A stretch of 64,000 nucleotides of DNA. Source: a bacterium YEK0313 (GTDB taxonomy: Bacteria; Pseudomonadota; Alphaproteobacteria; Rhizobiales; Phreatobacteraceae). The translations under genes and the position numbers were made by a program. Shown here piece after piece: positions 10,330 through 18,117 of the stretch. Position 1 is the stretch's first letter. Each line of letters starts with the position of its first letter. The DNA is taken from assembly GCA_000751295.2 (NCBI GenBank), contig CCMO02000002.1, positions 952,501 to 1,016,500 of the forward strand, written 5' to 3'. The notes under the pieces were generated by a model. It worked only from the letters and a program-made list of their open reading frames with translations. It did not search any database and was not told the origin of the DNA.

Positions 10330-10355
10330 GTAACGTTCGCGCTCCGGCGCCCGAA
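10330..10355 (+). promoter_or_regulatory. Candidate SigF-type promoter for the sigma factor-nrsF operon
   Basis: The sequence reads GTAACG, 16 bases, then CGAA. The Caulobacter SigF consensus is GTAACC-N16-CGAA, so only one base differs and the spacing is exact. It lies 24 bases before the GTG start of the sigma factor, which is where an autoregulated promoter belongs. Confidence 0.75.
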
Positions 10356-10378
10356 ATCGGAACAGGCATGGATCCCAC

Positions 10379-10927
10379 GTGAAAGACCGTGACGAAGAAT
10401 GGCGCGGGCTGATGCGGGCGGGTCTTGCCGGCGACGAAGCCGCCTATCGGCAGCTGCTGAGCGCGCTTGCGCCGTTCCTGCGGCAGATCGCGCGCAGCGG
10501 ACTGGCCCGGGCCGGCCGGCCGGTCGCGGAAGCGGAGGACATCGTGCAGGAAGTCTTGATCGCCATCCACCTGAAGCGCGCGAGCTGGCTCACCACCGAG
10601 CCCTTCGTGCCCTGGGTGCGCGCGATCCTCCGCCACAAGCTGATCGATGCGCTGCGCCGGCGCGGCGCGACGGGCAGCGTCGACATCGACGATCTCGCCG
10701 AGGTGATCGCCGCGCCCGACGGCGCACCGGAGATCGCGACGCGCGACGTGGTGAAGCTCGCCGAGACCCTGCCGGCCGGGCAGAAGGCGGTGATCCGCGC
10801 CATGTTCGTCGATGGCCATGACACGGCGGAAACCGCACGCGCGCTGAACATGAGCCCCGGGGCGGTGCGGGTGCAGCTGCACCGGGCGCTCGGCGCGCTC
10901 GCCGGCATGCTGCGCGGGACGATATGA
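10379..10927 (+). CDS. sigF: ECF RNA polymerase sigma factor, SigF-like, paired with NrsF
   Basis: 182 residues starting at GTG 10379; the nearby ATG at 10368 is out of frame and stops at once. Region 2 (AEDIVQEVLIAIHLKRASW, then PWVRAILRHKLIDALRR) and region 4 (ETARALNMSPGAVRVQLHRAL) are both present, with the short linker typical of ECF sigma factors. The gene directly downstream encodes an NrsF-type membrane anti-sigma factor, and the upstream sequence matches the Caulobacter SigF promoter. In Caulobacter this pair answers chromate and cadmium stress, so a heavy-metal or redox response is a reasonable but untested inference here. Confidence 0.88.
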   Translation: MKDRDEEWRGLMRAGLAGDEAAYRQLLSALAPFLRQIARSGLARAGRPVAEAEDIVQEVLIAIHLKRASWLTTEPFVPWVRAILRHKLIDALRRRGATGSVDIDDLAEVIAAPDGAPEIATRDVVKLAETLPAGQKAVIRAMFVDGHDTAETARALNMSPGAVRVQLHRALGALAGMLRGTI

Positions 10928-10934
10928 GGCGGCC

Positions 10935-11567
10935 ATGAAGACCGAGGACCTGATCGCCGCGCTCGCCCGTGACGCCAAACCGGCAGGACTTGCCCCGGCA
11001 CGCCGGCTGACACTGGCACTTGTGTCGGCCCCTGCCATGGCCTTCGCCCTGCTGATCCTGGTGGTCAAGCCGCGCACCGACCTCGCCGCCGCCGCGGCCA
11101 CCATGCTGTTCGAATTGAAGATCCTGTTCGTCGCGACCCTGGCGGTCGCGGCCGTCGCGCTTGTCCGGGCGGCGGCCCGGCCGGACGGCGCCCTGCCGCG
11201 CGCGCTGATGGTCGTGCCTGCCCTTGTCCTGCTGTTCGGCCTCGGCCATGAGGTCGCGACGCAGCCGGCCTCGCTCTACATGAGCCGCCTCGTCGGGCGC
11301 AGCTGGCAGCTCTGCCTGCTCGCCATCCCGTTCATGGCGGCCGGCCCGCTCGCCGCGCTGCTCTTCGCGCTGCGCTCGGCGGCGCCCGCCGATCCCGCCC
11401 GCGCCGGCGCCATGGCGGGCCTCTCCGCCGCAGCCATCGCCGCCTTGTTCTACGGCCTGCACTGCACCGACGACTCGCCGTTTTTTGTCGCCACCTGGTA
11501 TTCGATCGCGATCGGCGCGACGACCGCCGTCGGCGCCCTGCTCGGCCGGCGGCTGCTCGCCTGGTAG
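10935..11567 (+). CDS. nrsF: NrsF (DUF1109) membrane anti-sigma factor
   Basis: 210 residues with six predicted membrane helices (for example LALVSAPAMAFALLILVV and ILFVATLAVAAVALV) and short loops. It starts 7 bases after the sigma factor, so the two are cotranscribed. The cysteines expected for the family are present at Cys127 (SWQLCLLAIPF) and Cys177 (LHCTDDSPFF). This is close to the pair Cys131/Cys181 that controls Caulobacter NrsF. The protein should hold the sigma factor at the membrane until a stress signal releases it. Confidence 0.88.
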   Translation: MKTEDLIAALARDAKPAGLAPARRLTLALVSAPAMAFALLILVVKPRTDLAAAAATMLFELKILFVATLAVAAVALVRAAARPDGALPRALMVVPALVLLFGLGHEVATQPASLYMSRLVGRSWQLCLLAIPFMAAGPLAALLFALRSAAPADPARAGAMAGLSAAAIAALFYGLHCTDDSPFFVATWYSIAIGATTAVGALLGRRLLAW

Positions 11568-12159
11568 AGGCAGAGCCGGGCCGCGCCTGCGGCGGCCTTC
11601 AGGCGTCCGCCCGACCACCATCGACCGGCCAGCGCCATCCCGCCCGGCATTTCGCCCCGCAAGCGGCAACCGATCGCCGGCTCCATGGAGATGCAGCGGA
11701 CGAACGCGACGAGGCCTCGTTGATCGCCGCGACGACCGGTCCCTCCCGGTCCGGCCGCCGGCCTGTGCAGATGGACACGCCCACCCGCCCGCGCGACGAA
11801 CAGGAAGCGGGACCCGGCCCCGCGCCGAAGAGACCGGCGAGCGTACCACCGCGCTCGCGGGCGGCCGTCTCGTCGGCGCGCTCCGCGGAAACGTGTCCCT
11901 TCCCCACCCAGATTCCCCAGGAAGTTGGGCGGATGCTGAATCGATCCTTCAATGCCCGGGCCGGCCGGCGCCGGCGCGATCCGCCGCGCGACAAGGCCCC
12001 GGTCGGCCAGAACGGCATGGGGAATGTCGAGATCTTTCCGAACCAGGACCATGGGCACGCGCAAGGCCTCCCCCTCGCTGGGCACCCGATCTCGCGGCGT
12101 ACCAAATGTCGCAGTCCGGCGGGCTGGAATCGGCCTTGCGTCACCCGCCACGTCATGCT
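11568..12159. other. Gene-poor stretch, possibly a decayed gene
   Basis: No convincing coding region lies between nrsF and the TetR gene. Several overlapping open frames exist on both strands. A minus-strand frame at 11599-12156 (185 residues) has unusually mixed composition and resembles no family I recognise; neighbouring frames contain short protein-like runs such as VPMVLVRKDLDIPHAVL. This pattern would fit a frameshifted remnant but could equally be noise of a GC-rich genome. Confidence 0.3.
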
Positions 12160-12177
12160 TGACTGATCGAACAGTCA
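12160..12177. promoter_or_regulatory. Probable TetR operator
   Basis: The perfect inverted repeat TGACTG-ATCGAA-CAGTCA ends 22 bases before the start codon of the TetR-family gene. Its position, in front of an autoregulated repressor and the catabolic operon that follows, suggests the binding site of that repressor. Confidence 0.6.
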
Positions 12178-12199
12178 GTCCTCGGGCCCGCTTCTGCCC

Positions 12200-12895
12200 A
12201 TGCCGCAGACCACCGCGAAAAACCGCTCCAAATCGACGTCGAAGGAAGATATCCTCGACGCTGCCGAGCGGCTGTTCGCCCGCCGCGGTTTCGACGGCAC
12301 GAGCATGCGCGAGATCGCGCAGGCGGCCGGCGTCGCCCAGGCGCTGCTGCACTATCATTTCCGCACCAAGGAAGGGCTGTTCGAGGCGATGTTCGCGCGC
12401 CGGTCCGGCGCCATCAACCGGATCCGCCTCGCCCGGCTCGACACCATGATCGCGCGCGGCCAGGTGACGGTCGAGGAGATCGTCGATTCCCTCCTGCGGC
12501 CGACCGTCGAGGCCGGCCACGACCCCTCGCGCGGCGGCCACTATTTCGCGAACCTGATCCTGACGACGGCGGCCTCCAACAATCCCTGGGCGCAGGGGCT
12601 GATCGCCGCGAGCTACGATGTGATGGCCAAGCGCTACATCGCCGCTCTGCGGATGGCGCTGCCGGAATTGTCGCTGGCGGACGCGACCTGGGGCTATCTC
12701 TTCATCATCGGCGCGACGCTCACGCAGATGTCGCCGACCGGGCGCGCCGACCGCCTGTCCGACGGGGCGACGACCGACAAGGACACCGAGGCGCTGCTGT
12801 CGCGCGCCGGCGCCTTCGCCGCCGCGGGCCTCCGGGCCTTCGTCGGCGACAACACGCAGACCCGATTGCCGGGGGCCGCCGCGCCCTCGCGTTAA
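12200..12895 (+). CDS. TetR-family regulator of the ABC/cyclase/FAH operon
   Basis: 231 residues. The N-terminal helix-turn-helix is clear (ILDAAERLFARRGFDGTSM, then AGVAQALLHYHFRTKEGLF), spanning residues 18-65. The ligand-binding domain is followed by an alanine-rich tail. A palindromic operator lies just upstream, and the seven following genes on the same strand encode an importer and catabolic enzymes after a 77-base gap. This layout fits a repressor released by the imported compound or by an intermediate. Confidence 0.88.
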   Translation: MPQTTAKNRSKSTSKEDILDAAERLFARRGFDGTSMREIAQAAGVAQALLHYHFRTKEGLFEAMFARRSGAINRIRLARLDTMIARGQVTVEEIVDSLLRPTVEAGHDPSRGGHYFANLILTTAASNNPWAQGLIAASYDVMAKRYIAALRMALPELSLADATWGYLFIIGATLTQMSPTGRADRLSDGATTDKDTEALLSRAGAFAAAGLRAFVGDNTQTRLPGAAAPSR

Positions 12896-12972
12896 GCCCC
12901 TTTCATCATCAGCAGTTACCGGACGGCGAAGATCCGGATCGGAACAAGCTCGGCTCTAGGAGGATGAGATCC

Positions 12973-13923
12973 ATGACCAAACTGACCCGCCGCGGTTTCA
13001 CCGGCGGCCTTGCCGCCGGCACGGCCCTGACCGGCTTTCCCGCCATCGCACAGAGCCCGACGAAGGTGACCGTCGGCTATACCGCAGTCGCCGACTTCAC
13101 CTCGGCCTTCGTCGCCCAGGAAAACGGCTATTTCCGCTCGCGCGGCCTCGAGGTCAATTTCCAGCTGATCGCGCTCAATTCCAACATTCCCGCCGCCATG
13201 CAGGCCGACAGCGTCCAGATCGGCGGCCCGACCCCCTCCGTCATGCTGCAGGCCAATGACGGCGGCCTCGACCTCGTGGCGGTCGCCGGCGGTTCGGTCA
13301 CCTCCAAGGACGTCGCCAATTACGGCTTCGTGGAGAAGAACGGCGCGGGCATCACCGATGCCAAGTCGGCCGAGGGCAAGCGCGTCGGCGTGCCCGGCCT
13401 CGGCGCCTTCCTGCACGTCCTGTTCCGCAAGTGGATGACCGAGAAGGGCGCCGACTGGAAGAAGGTGACCTTCGTGGAAACCGCCTTCCCGCAGATGGCC
13501 GATATCCTGCGCGGCGGCTCGGTCGACGCGCTCGTCACCGGCTCGCCGATCATGGAACGCATCGTCCAGGGCAATATCGGTCGCGTGGTGTCGTATTTCC
13601 ACACCGAGCTGCCGGCCGGCCTGCCGGCGATCCTCTATTCGACCACCCGCGCCTGGGCGACCAAGAACCCGCAGGCGATCAAGGCCTTCCGCGAGGGCCT
13701 CGCCGAGGGTTCGGCCTTCGTCGCCGACAAGGCCAACGACGCCAAGGTGCGCGCAGCAATCGGCAAATACATCGCGCTGCCGCCGGCCGTGCTCGCCAAT
13801 GCGATCATCTCCGCGCAGAAGCCGACCATCACCGTCTCCGAGATCGACTACTGGATCACCATCATGCGTGAACAGGAAATGCTGCGCGGCCAGCCGGTCG
13901 CCAGCAACGTCGTTCTGCCGTGA
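12973..13923 (+). CDS. ABC transporter substrate-binding protein, NMT1/SsuA family
   Basis: 316 residues from MTKLTRRGFTGGLAAG. The ATG at 12973 stands nine bases after AGGAGG; the ATG at 12964 touches that site and is rejected. The N-terminus has a twin-arginine-type signal (TRRGF followed by a hydrophobic stretch and PAIAQS), so export through Tat is likely. The mature part has the NMT1-like periplasmic binding fold, with KVTVGYTAVADFTSAFVAQ and GYFRSRGLEVNFQLI typical of taurine, sulfonate, pyrimidine and aromatic-acid binders. It is the first gene of a four-gene import unit. The ligand is unknown. Confidence 0.9.
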   Translation: MTKLTRRGFTGGLAAGTALTGFPAIAQSPTKVTVGYTAVADFTSAFVAQENGYFRSRGLEVNFQLIALNSNIPAAMQADSVQIGGPTPSVMLQANDGGLDLVAVAGGSVTSKDVANYGFVEKNGAGITDAKSAEGKRVGVPGLGAFLHVLFRKWMTEKGADWKKVTFVETAFPQMADILRGGSVDALVTGSPIMERIVQGNIGRVVSYFHTELPAGLPAILYSTTRAWATKNPQAIKAFREGLAEGSAFVADKANDAKVRAAIGKYIALPPAVLANAIISAQKPTITVSEIDYWITIMREQEMLRGQPVASNVVLP

Positions 13924-14711
13924 GCGGGACCATGCTCGCCCGTTCGCCGGCTGACCAAGCCGCGATCGCCTTCGCCGGGCTCCGTGTGGAGCTCGGCGGC
14001 AAGCCGATCCTGACGGATGTGAACCTCTCGGTGAAGCCGGGAGAGTTCGTCTGCGTCATGGGACCTTCCGGCTGCGGCAAGACCACGCTGCTGCGCGTGG
14101 TTGCCGGTCTCGTTGCCGCCTCGGGCGGCAGCGTCACCTCGTTCGGGCGGCCGATCACCGGCCCGACGCGCGAGGTGTCGGTGGTGTTCCAGGACTACGG
14201 CCGGGCGCTGCTGCCCTGGCGCGACGCGCGCGGCAATGTCGCGCTCGCCCTGGAGGCAGCCGGCATGCCGCGTGCCGAGCAGGGCCCGCTGATCGAAACC
14301 CTGCTCGCCAAGGTCGGCCTGAAGGACCACGGCGCCAAATTCCCCTCGCAGCTCTCCGGCGGCATGCAGCAGCGCCTGCAGATCGCCCGCTGCCTGGCGC
14401 AGGATCCGAAGGTGCTGCTGATGGACGAGCCGTTCGGCGCGCTCGACGCCATGACGCGCCAGCAGCTCCAGGACGAGGTCCTGGCGCTCGCCGCCGAGCG
14501 CAACACGACCGTGTTCTTCGTCACCCACGACCTCGAAGAAGCGCTCTATCTCGGCGACCGGGTGGTGGCACTGATGCCCAATCCGGGCCGGATCGGCCGG
14601 CTGGTCGACGTGCCGCTGGCCCGCCCGCGCAACCAGCTCACCACGCGCGAGCACCCCGACTTCCTCAGGCTGCGGCGCGATCTGTTCGACATGATGCAAG
14701 AGAGCCACTGA
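13920..14711 (+). CDS. ABC transporter ATP-binding protein (SsuB/TauB type)
   Basis: 263 residues if the GTG at 13920, which overlaps the preceding stop as GTGA, is used; an ATG at 13932 removes four residues and is equally possible. Walker A is GPSGCGKTT, the signature is QLSGGMQQRLQIAR, Walker B is VLLMDEPFGALD, followed by the D-loop and the switch His in FVTHDLEEAL. The sequence PWRDARGNV after the Q-loop is typical of nitrate/sulfonate/taurine importers. It energises import by the two permeases downstream. Confidence 0.93.
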   Translation: MSGTMLARSPADQAAIAFAGLRVELGGKPILTDVNLSVKPGEFVCVMGPSGCGKTTLLRVVAGLVAASGGSVTSFGRPITGPTREVSVVFQDYGRALLPWRDARGNVALALEAAGMPRAEQGPLIETLLAKVGLKDHGAKFPSQLSGGMQQRLQIARCLAQDPKVLLMDEPFGALDAMTRQQLQDEVLALAAERNTTVFFVTHDLEEALYLGDRVVALMPNPGRIGRLVDVPLARPRNQLTTREHPDFLRLRRDLFDMMQESH

Positions 14712-15487
14712 TGGCCTCCTCCTCCACCCGCTGGCTCAAGGCCGCGGCATTGCCGGTGGCCTTCCTCGCCGCGGCCGAGATCTGGTTCCGGGGACCCGGC
14801 AGGGATTCGGAAAGCCTCGCGGCGCCGACCGCCGTCGCCCGCGCCTGGATCGAGGCGGCGGGCGACGGCACGCTGGCCCTCGCCACCTGGCAGACCCTGC
14901 TCGGCGCCGTCGGCGGGCTCGCCCTCGGCGCCGTCACCGGCCTCGCCCTCGGCTTCCTCATCGGCCTGTCGCGCACCGCCATCACGCTGACGACACCAGC
15001 GGTCGAGCTGTTCCGCCCGATCCCCTCGGTCGCGCTCATCCCGCTCGCCATGCTGGTGTTCGGCTTCGGCTACGGCATCGAGATGGCGATCGTCGCCTTC
15101 GCCACCTTCTGGCCCTGCCTGATCCTCGCCCAGGCCGCCGCCTCGCAGATCGAGCCCCGGCTCCTGGAGGTCTCGCGCGTGCTCGGCCTCTCGGGCACGC
15201 AGCGCCTGTGGAAGATCGTGCTGCCGGCCGCCATGCCGCGCATCTTCGTGGCTCTGCGCCTTGCCGCCGGCTTCGCCCTGGTGGTGGCGGTCACCGTCGA
15301 GATCGCCGCCAATCCGCAGGGGCTCGGCTACATGCTGATGATCGCCCAGCAGACGCTGCGGCCGGAGCTGATGCTGGCGGCGCTCGTCTGGATCGGGTTC
15401 CTCGGCTGGGCCGTCAATGCCGGGCTCAACGCGCTGCAGCACCGGCTGTTCCGTCACCAGCGCATCGGCGCGGAGGCTCGGCCATGA
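14711..15487 (+). CDS. ABC transporter permease (SsuC-like), first of two
   Basis: 258 residues; its ATG overlaps the TGA of the ATPase gene. There are about six membrane helices and the BPD_transp_1 domain. The cytoplasmic EAA-like loop (EVSRVLGLSGTQRLWKIVLPAAMPRIFVALRL) contacts the ATPase. A second permease gene overlaps its 3' end, so the channel is probably a heterodimer, whereas SsuC or TauC importers usually have one permease gene. Confidence 0.9.
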   Translation: MASSSTRWLKAAALPVAFLAAAEIWFRGPGRDSESLAAPTAVARAWIEAAGDGTLALATWQTLLGAVGGLALGAVTGLALGFLIGLSRTAITLTTPAVELFRPIPSVALIPLAMLVFGFGYGIEMAIVAFATFWPCLILAQAAASQIEPRLLEVSRVLGLSGTQRLWKIVLPAAMPRIFVALRLAAGFALVVAVTVEIAANPQGLGYMLMIAQQTLRPELMLAALVWIGFLGWAVNAGLNALQHRLFRHQRIGAEARP

Positions 15488-16248
15488 AGAGCCGCGACAT
15501 CGTCCTGTTCATCGGCTCGCTCGCCCTCGTCGCGGCCATGCTGTTTCTCTGGTGGCTCGCCTCGGTGGGCGGCTGGGTTTCGCGCGCCTTCGTGCCGAAC
15601 CCGTTCGACGCCTGGGCGGCGCTGGTCAACGGCTTCCGGCGCGGCGACCTCGCGGCCCAGACGCTCGGCACCGTCGGCCGCATGCTGCAGGGCTGGCTGC
15701 TCGCCGGGCTGATCGGCATCGTGCTGGGCGCGGCGATCGGCCTGTCCAAGACCGCCCGCGACTATCTGCAGCCGACGCTGGAATTCCTCAGGCCGCTGCC
15801 GGCCTCGGCGATCATTCCGGTCGCCATCGCGCTGATGGGCCTGTCGCCGGCCATGGCGCTGACCGTCGTCGCCTTCGGCTCGCTCTGGCCGACCCTGCTC
15901 GGCACCATCCACGGCTTCGCCGAGGTCGAGCCGCGGCTGAAGGAGGTGGCGCGCTGCCTGCAGATGTCCGGGCCGGCCTTCGCCTGGAAGATGGGCCTGC
16001 CCAATGCCATGCCCGACATCCTCGCCGGCATGCGGCTGTCGATGACGGTGGCGCTGATCCTCGCGATCATCTGCGAGATGCTGGCCTCCCAGGCCGGGCT
16101 CGGCACCGCCATCCTGCTCGCCGCCCGCTCGTTCCAGTCGGCCGACCTGTTCGCCGGCATCGCGCTGCTCGGCGCGATCGGCCTCGTTTCCAATCTGGCG
16201 CTGCGCCTCGTCGAGAAGCGTACCCTGCGCTGGCAGACCCAACATTGA
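15484..16248 (+). CDS. ABC transporter permease (SsuC-like), second of two
   Basis: 254 residues from MKSRDIVLFIGSLALVAAML; ATG 15484 overlaps the previous stop codon as ATGA. Six membrane helices and the loop EVARCLQMSGPAFAWKMGLP identify it as an inner-membrane importer subunit related to the gene before it. Sequence similarity between the two permeases is modest, so they probably arose by an old duplication. Confidence 0.9.
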   Translation: MKSRDIVLFIGSLALVAAMLFLWWLASVGGWVSRAFVPNPFDAWAALVNGFRRGDLAAQTLGTVGRMLQGWLLAGLIGIVLGAAIGLSKTARDYLQPTLEFLRPLPASAIIPVAIALMGLSPAMALTVVAFGSLWPTLLGTIHGFAEVEPRLKEVARCLQMSGPAFAWKMGLPNAMPDILAGMRLSMTVALILAIICEMLASQAGLGTAILLAARSFQSADLFAGIALLGAIGLVSNLALRLVEKRTLRWQTQH

Positions 16249-16261
16249 CGGAGGAACAATC

Positions 16262-17038
16262 ATGGCGCGCCGCATCATCGATCTCTCGGTATCGCTGAGG
16301 TCCGATATCGCGTCGGATCCGCCGGGCACGACCCCGTCGATCACCTATGTCGACCACAAGGCCTCCGTCGACCAGATCCTGCGCTTCTTTCCCGGGCTGA
16401 CCGCCGACGACCTGCCCGGCGGCGACGGCTGGGCCGTGGAGATGCTCGCCTGCTCCACGCATAACGGCACCCATCTCGACGCGCCCTATCATTTCCATTC
16501 GACCACCGACGGCGGCAAGCCGGCCTGGACGATCGACGAAATGCCGCTCGACTGGTGCCTGCAGCGGGGCGTCAAGCTCGACTTCCGCCACCTGCCCGAC
16601 GGCTATGTGGCCACCCCCGACGATATCGAGGCCGAGCTGAAGCGCACCGGCGTGACGCTGCAGCCGCTCGACATCGTGGTGGTCAACACCGCTGCCGGCG
16701 CGCGCTACGGCGAGCCCGACTATCTGGCGCGCGGCTGCGGCATGGGCCGCGAGGCGACGCTCTATCTCACCGAGCGCGGCGTCCGCATCACCGGCACCGA
16801 CGCCTGGAGCTGGGATGCGCCCTTCGTCCACACGGCCAGGAAATATGCCGAGACCGGGGATGCCGGCCTGATCTGGGAAGGCCACCGCGCCGGCATGGTG
16901 CGCGCCTACGGCCATATCGAGAAGCTGACCAATCTCGACCAGCTGCCGGCGACCGGTTTCCAGATCTCCTGCTTCCCGTTCAAGATTCACAAGGCCTCCG
17001 CCGGCTTCTGCCGCGCGGTCGCGATCTTCGAGGACTGA
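16262..17038 (+). CDS. Cyclase-family metal hydrolase (kynurenine formamidase/isatin hydrolase superfamily)
   Basis: 258 residues. The family motif HxGTHxDxPxH is present as HNGTHLDAPYH at residues 67-77; its His and Asp residues bind the metal. Further conserved stretches are VRITGTDAWSWDAPF and AIFED at the C-terminus. Members hydrolyse amide or lactam bonds, for example in N-formylkynurenine or isatin. The gene starts 13 bases after the importer and 5 bases before an FAH-family gene, so it probably opens the imported compound. The substrate cannot be named from the sequence. Confidence 0.88.
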   Translation: MARRIIDLSVSLRSDIASDPPGTTPSITYVDHKASVDQILRFFPGLTADDLPGGDGWAVEMLACSTHNGTHLDAPYHFHSTTDGGKPAWTIDEMPLDWCLQRGVKLDFRHLPDGYVATPDDIEAELKRTGVTLQPLDIVVVNTAAGARYGEPDYLARGCGMGREATLYLTERGVRITGTDAWSWDAPFVHTARKYAETGDAGLIWEGHRAGMVRAYGHIEKLTNLDQLPATGFQISCFPFKIHKASAGFCRAVAIFED

Positions 17039-17043
17039 CGCCG

Positions 17044-18033
17044 ATGAAACTCGTCACGTTTTCCGTCGGCGGCGCCGAGAAGCTCGGCGCCGTCACCGGC
17101 GCCGACGGCGCCGAGACGGTGCTGGATCTCGCCGCGGCCGCGGCCCGGTCCGGCCGGCCGGACGAAGCCTTCGGCTCCATGCTGGCGCTGATCGCGGCGG
17201 GCCCCGCGGGCCTCGACCGGGTGCGCGCGACGATCGACGCGCGCGCCACCGAGGCCGACCTGACGCGCCCGCTCGGCGAGACGCGGCTGCTCGCGCCGAT
17301 CCCGGTGCCGCCGCAAATGCGCGACTTCTCGGTCTTCCCCGACCACATCACCGATGCGCCGGTCGGCATGCGCCGGATCATCGCGCGGACGAAGGGGGAC
17401 GAGGCCGGCGCGCTGGCGCTGAAGCCCGACCCCGACGTGCCGCCGATCTATCGCGAGAAGCCGATCTACTACTTCACCAACCGCTTCAGCGTGGTCGGTA
17501 CCGGCACGGACGTCAGCTGGCCGACCTACAGCCGGATCATGGACTACGAGCTTGAATTCGGCATCGTGCTCGGCAAGGGCGGCCGCGACATCGCCCATGC
17601 CGACGCCCGCAGCCACATCTTCGGCTACATGGTGTTCAACGACTTCTCGGCGCGCGACGCCCAGCTCGCGGAAATGCAGGGCATGCTCGGCCCGGCGAAG
17701 GGCAAGAGCTTCGATGCCGGCAATGCGATGGGGCCCTATCTCGTCACCGCCGACGCGGTGAAGGATCCCTATGCGCTGAAGGCCGTCGCCCGGGTCAACG
17801 GCGAGGTGTGGACCGACAGCTCGACCGCCGGAATGCTGCATTCCTTCGAGGACATGATCGCCTATGTCTCGCGCTCGGAGACGCTGCATGGCGGCGAGTT
17901 CTTCGGCTCGGGCACGGTCAATGGCGGCTGCGGCCTGGAGCATGACCGCTTCCTCAAGCACGGCGACGTGGTCGAGCTGAGCGTCGAAGGTCTCGGCACG
18001 CTGACGAACCGCGTCCTGAGGACCGACGCCTGA
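17044..18033 (+). CDS. Fumarylacetoacetate hydrolase (FAH) family protein
   Basis: 329 residues from MKLVTFSVGGAEKLGAVTG. The C-terminal FAH domain carries the metal-binding acidic residues in RIMDYELEFGIVLGKGG and VFNDFSARDAQ, and the closing segment GGCGLEHDRFLKHGDVVEL. The N-terminal 70 residues form the small domain. FAH proteins cleave C-C bonds of beta-diketones or act as hydratases or decarboxylases in aromatic degradation. Its place after the cyclase-family hydrolase suggests that it acts on the ring-opened product. Confidence 0.88.
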   Translation: MKLVTFSVGGAEKLGAVTGADGAETVLDLAAAAARSGRPDEAFGSMLALIAAGPAGLDRVRATIDARATEADLTRPLGETRLLAPIPVPPQMRDFSVFPDHITDAPVGMRRIIARTKGDEAGALALKPDPDVPPIYREKPIYYFTNRFSVVGTGTDVSWPTYSRIMDYELEFGIVLGKGGRDIAHADARSHIFGYMVFNDFSARDAQLAEMQGMLGPAKGKSFDAGNAMGPYLVTADAVKDPYALKAVARVNGEVWTDSSTAGMLHSFEDMIAYVSRSETLHGGEFFGSGTVNGGCGLEHDRFLKHGDVVELSVEGLGTLTNRVLRTDA

Positions 18034-18053
18034 CGGCTGCCGCGGCAGCCGTC
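18032..18053 (+). terminator. 22-bp perfect palindrome after the FAH gene
   Basis: Ten-base arms (GACGGCTGCC and its complement) meet around GC, beginning at the stop codon of the FAH gene. A pyrimidine run (CCCCTCCCTTC) follows rather than a T tract. It may be an attenuator or an RNA-stabilising hairpin inside the operon, because the SMP-30 gene starts 64 bases later on the same strand. Confidence 0.4.
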
Positions 18054-18117
18054 CCCCTCCCTTCATCCGGCCCGCGGGGCGCCAAGACCCCGGGGCGAAC
18101 CTTGCGAGTGAAACGCC

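Noticed and set aside
11599..12156. 185-codon minus-strand frame as a real gene
   Set aside because: No domain, signal or ribosome site was seen, and protein-like runs are spread over several frames; it is listed only as a gene-poor stretch.
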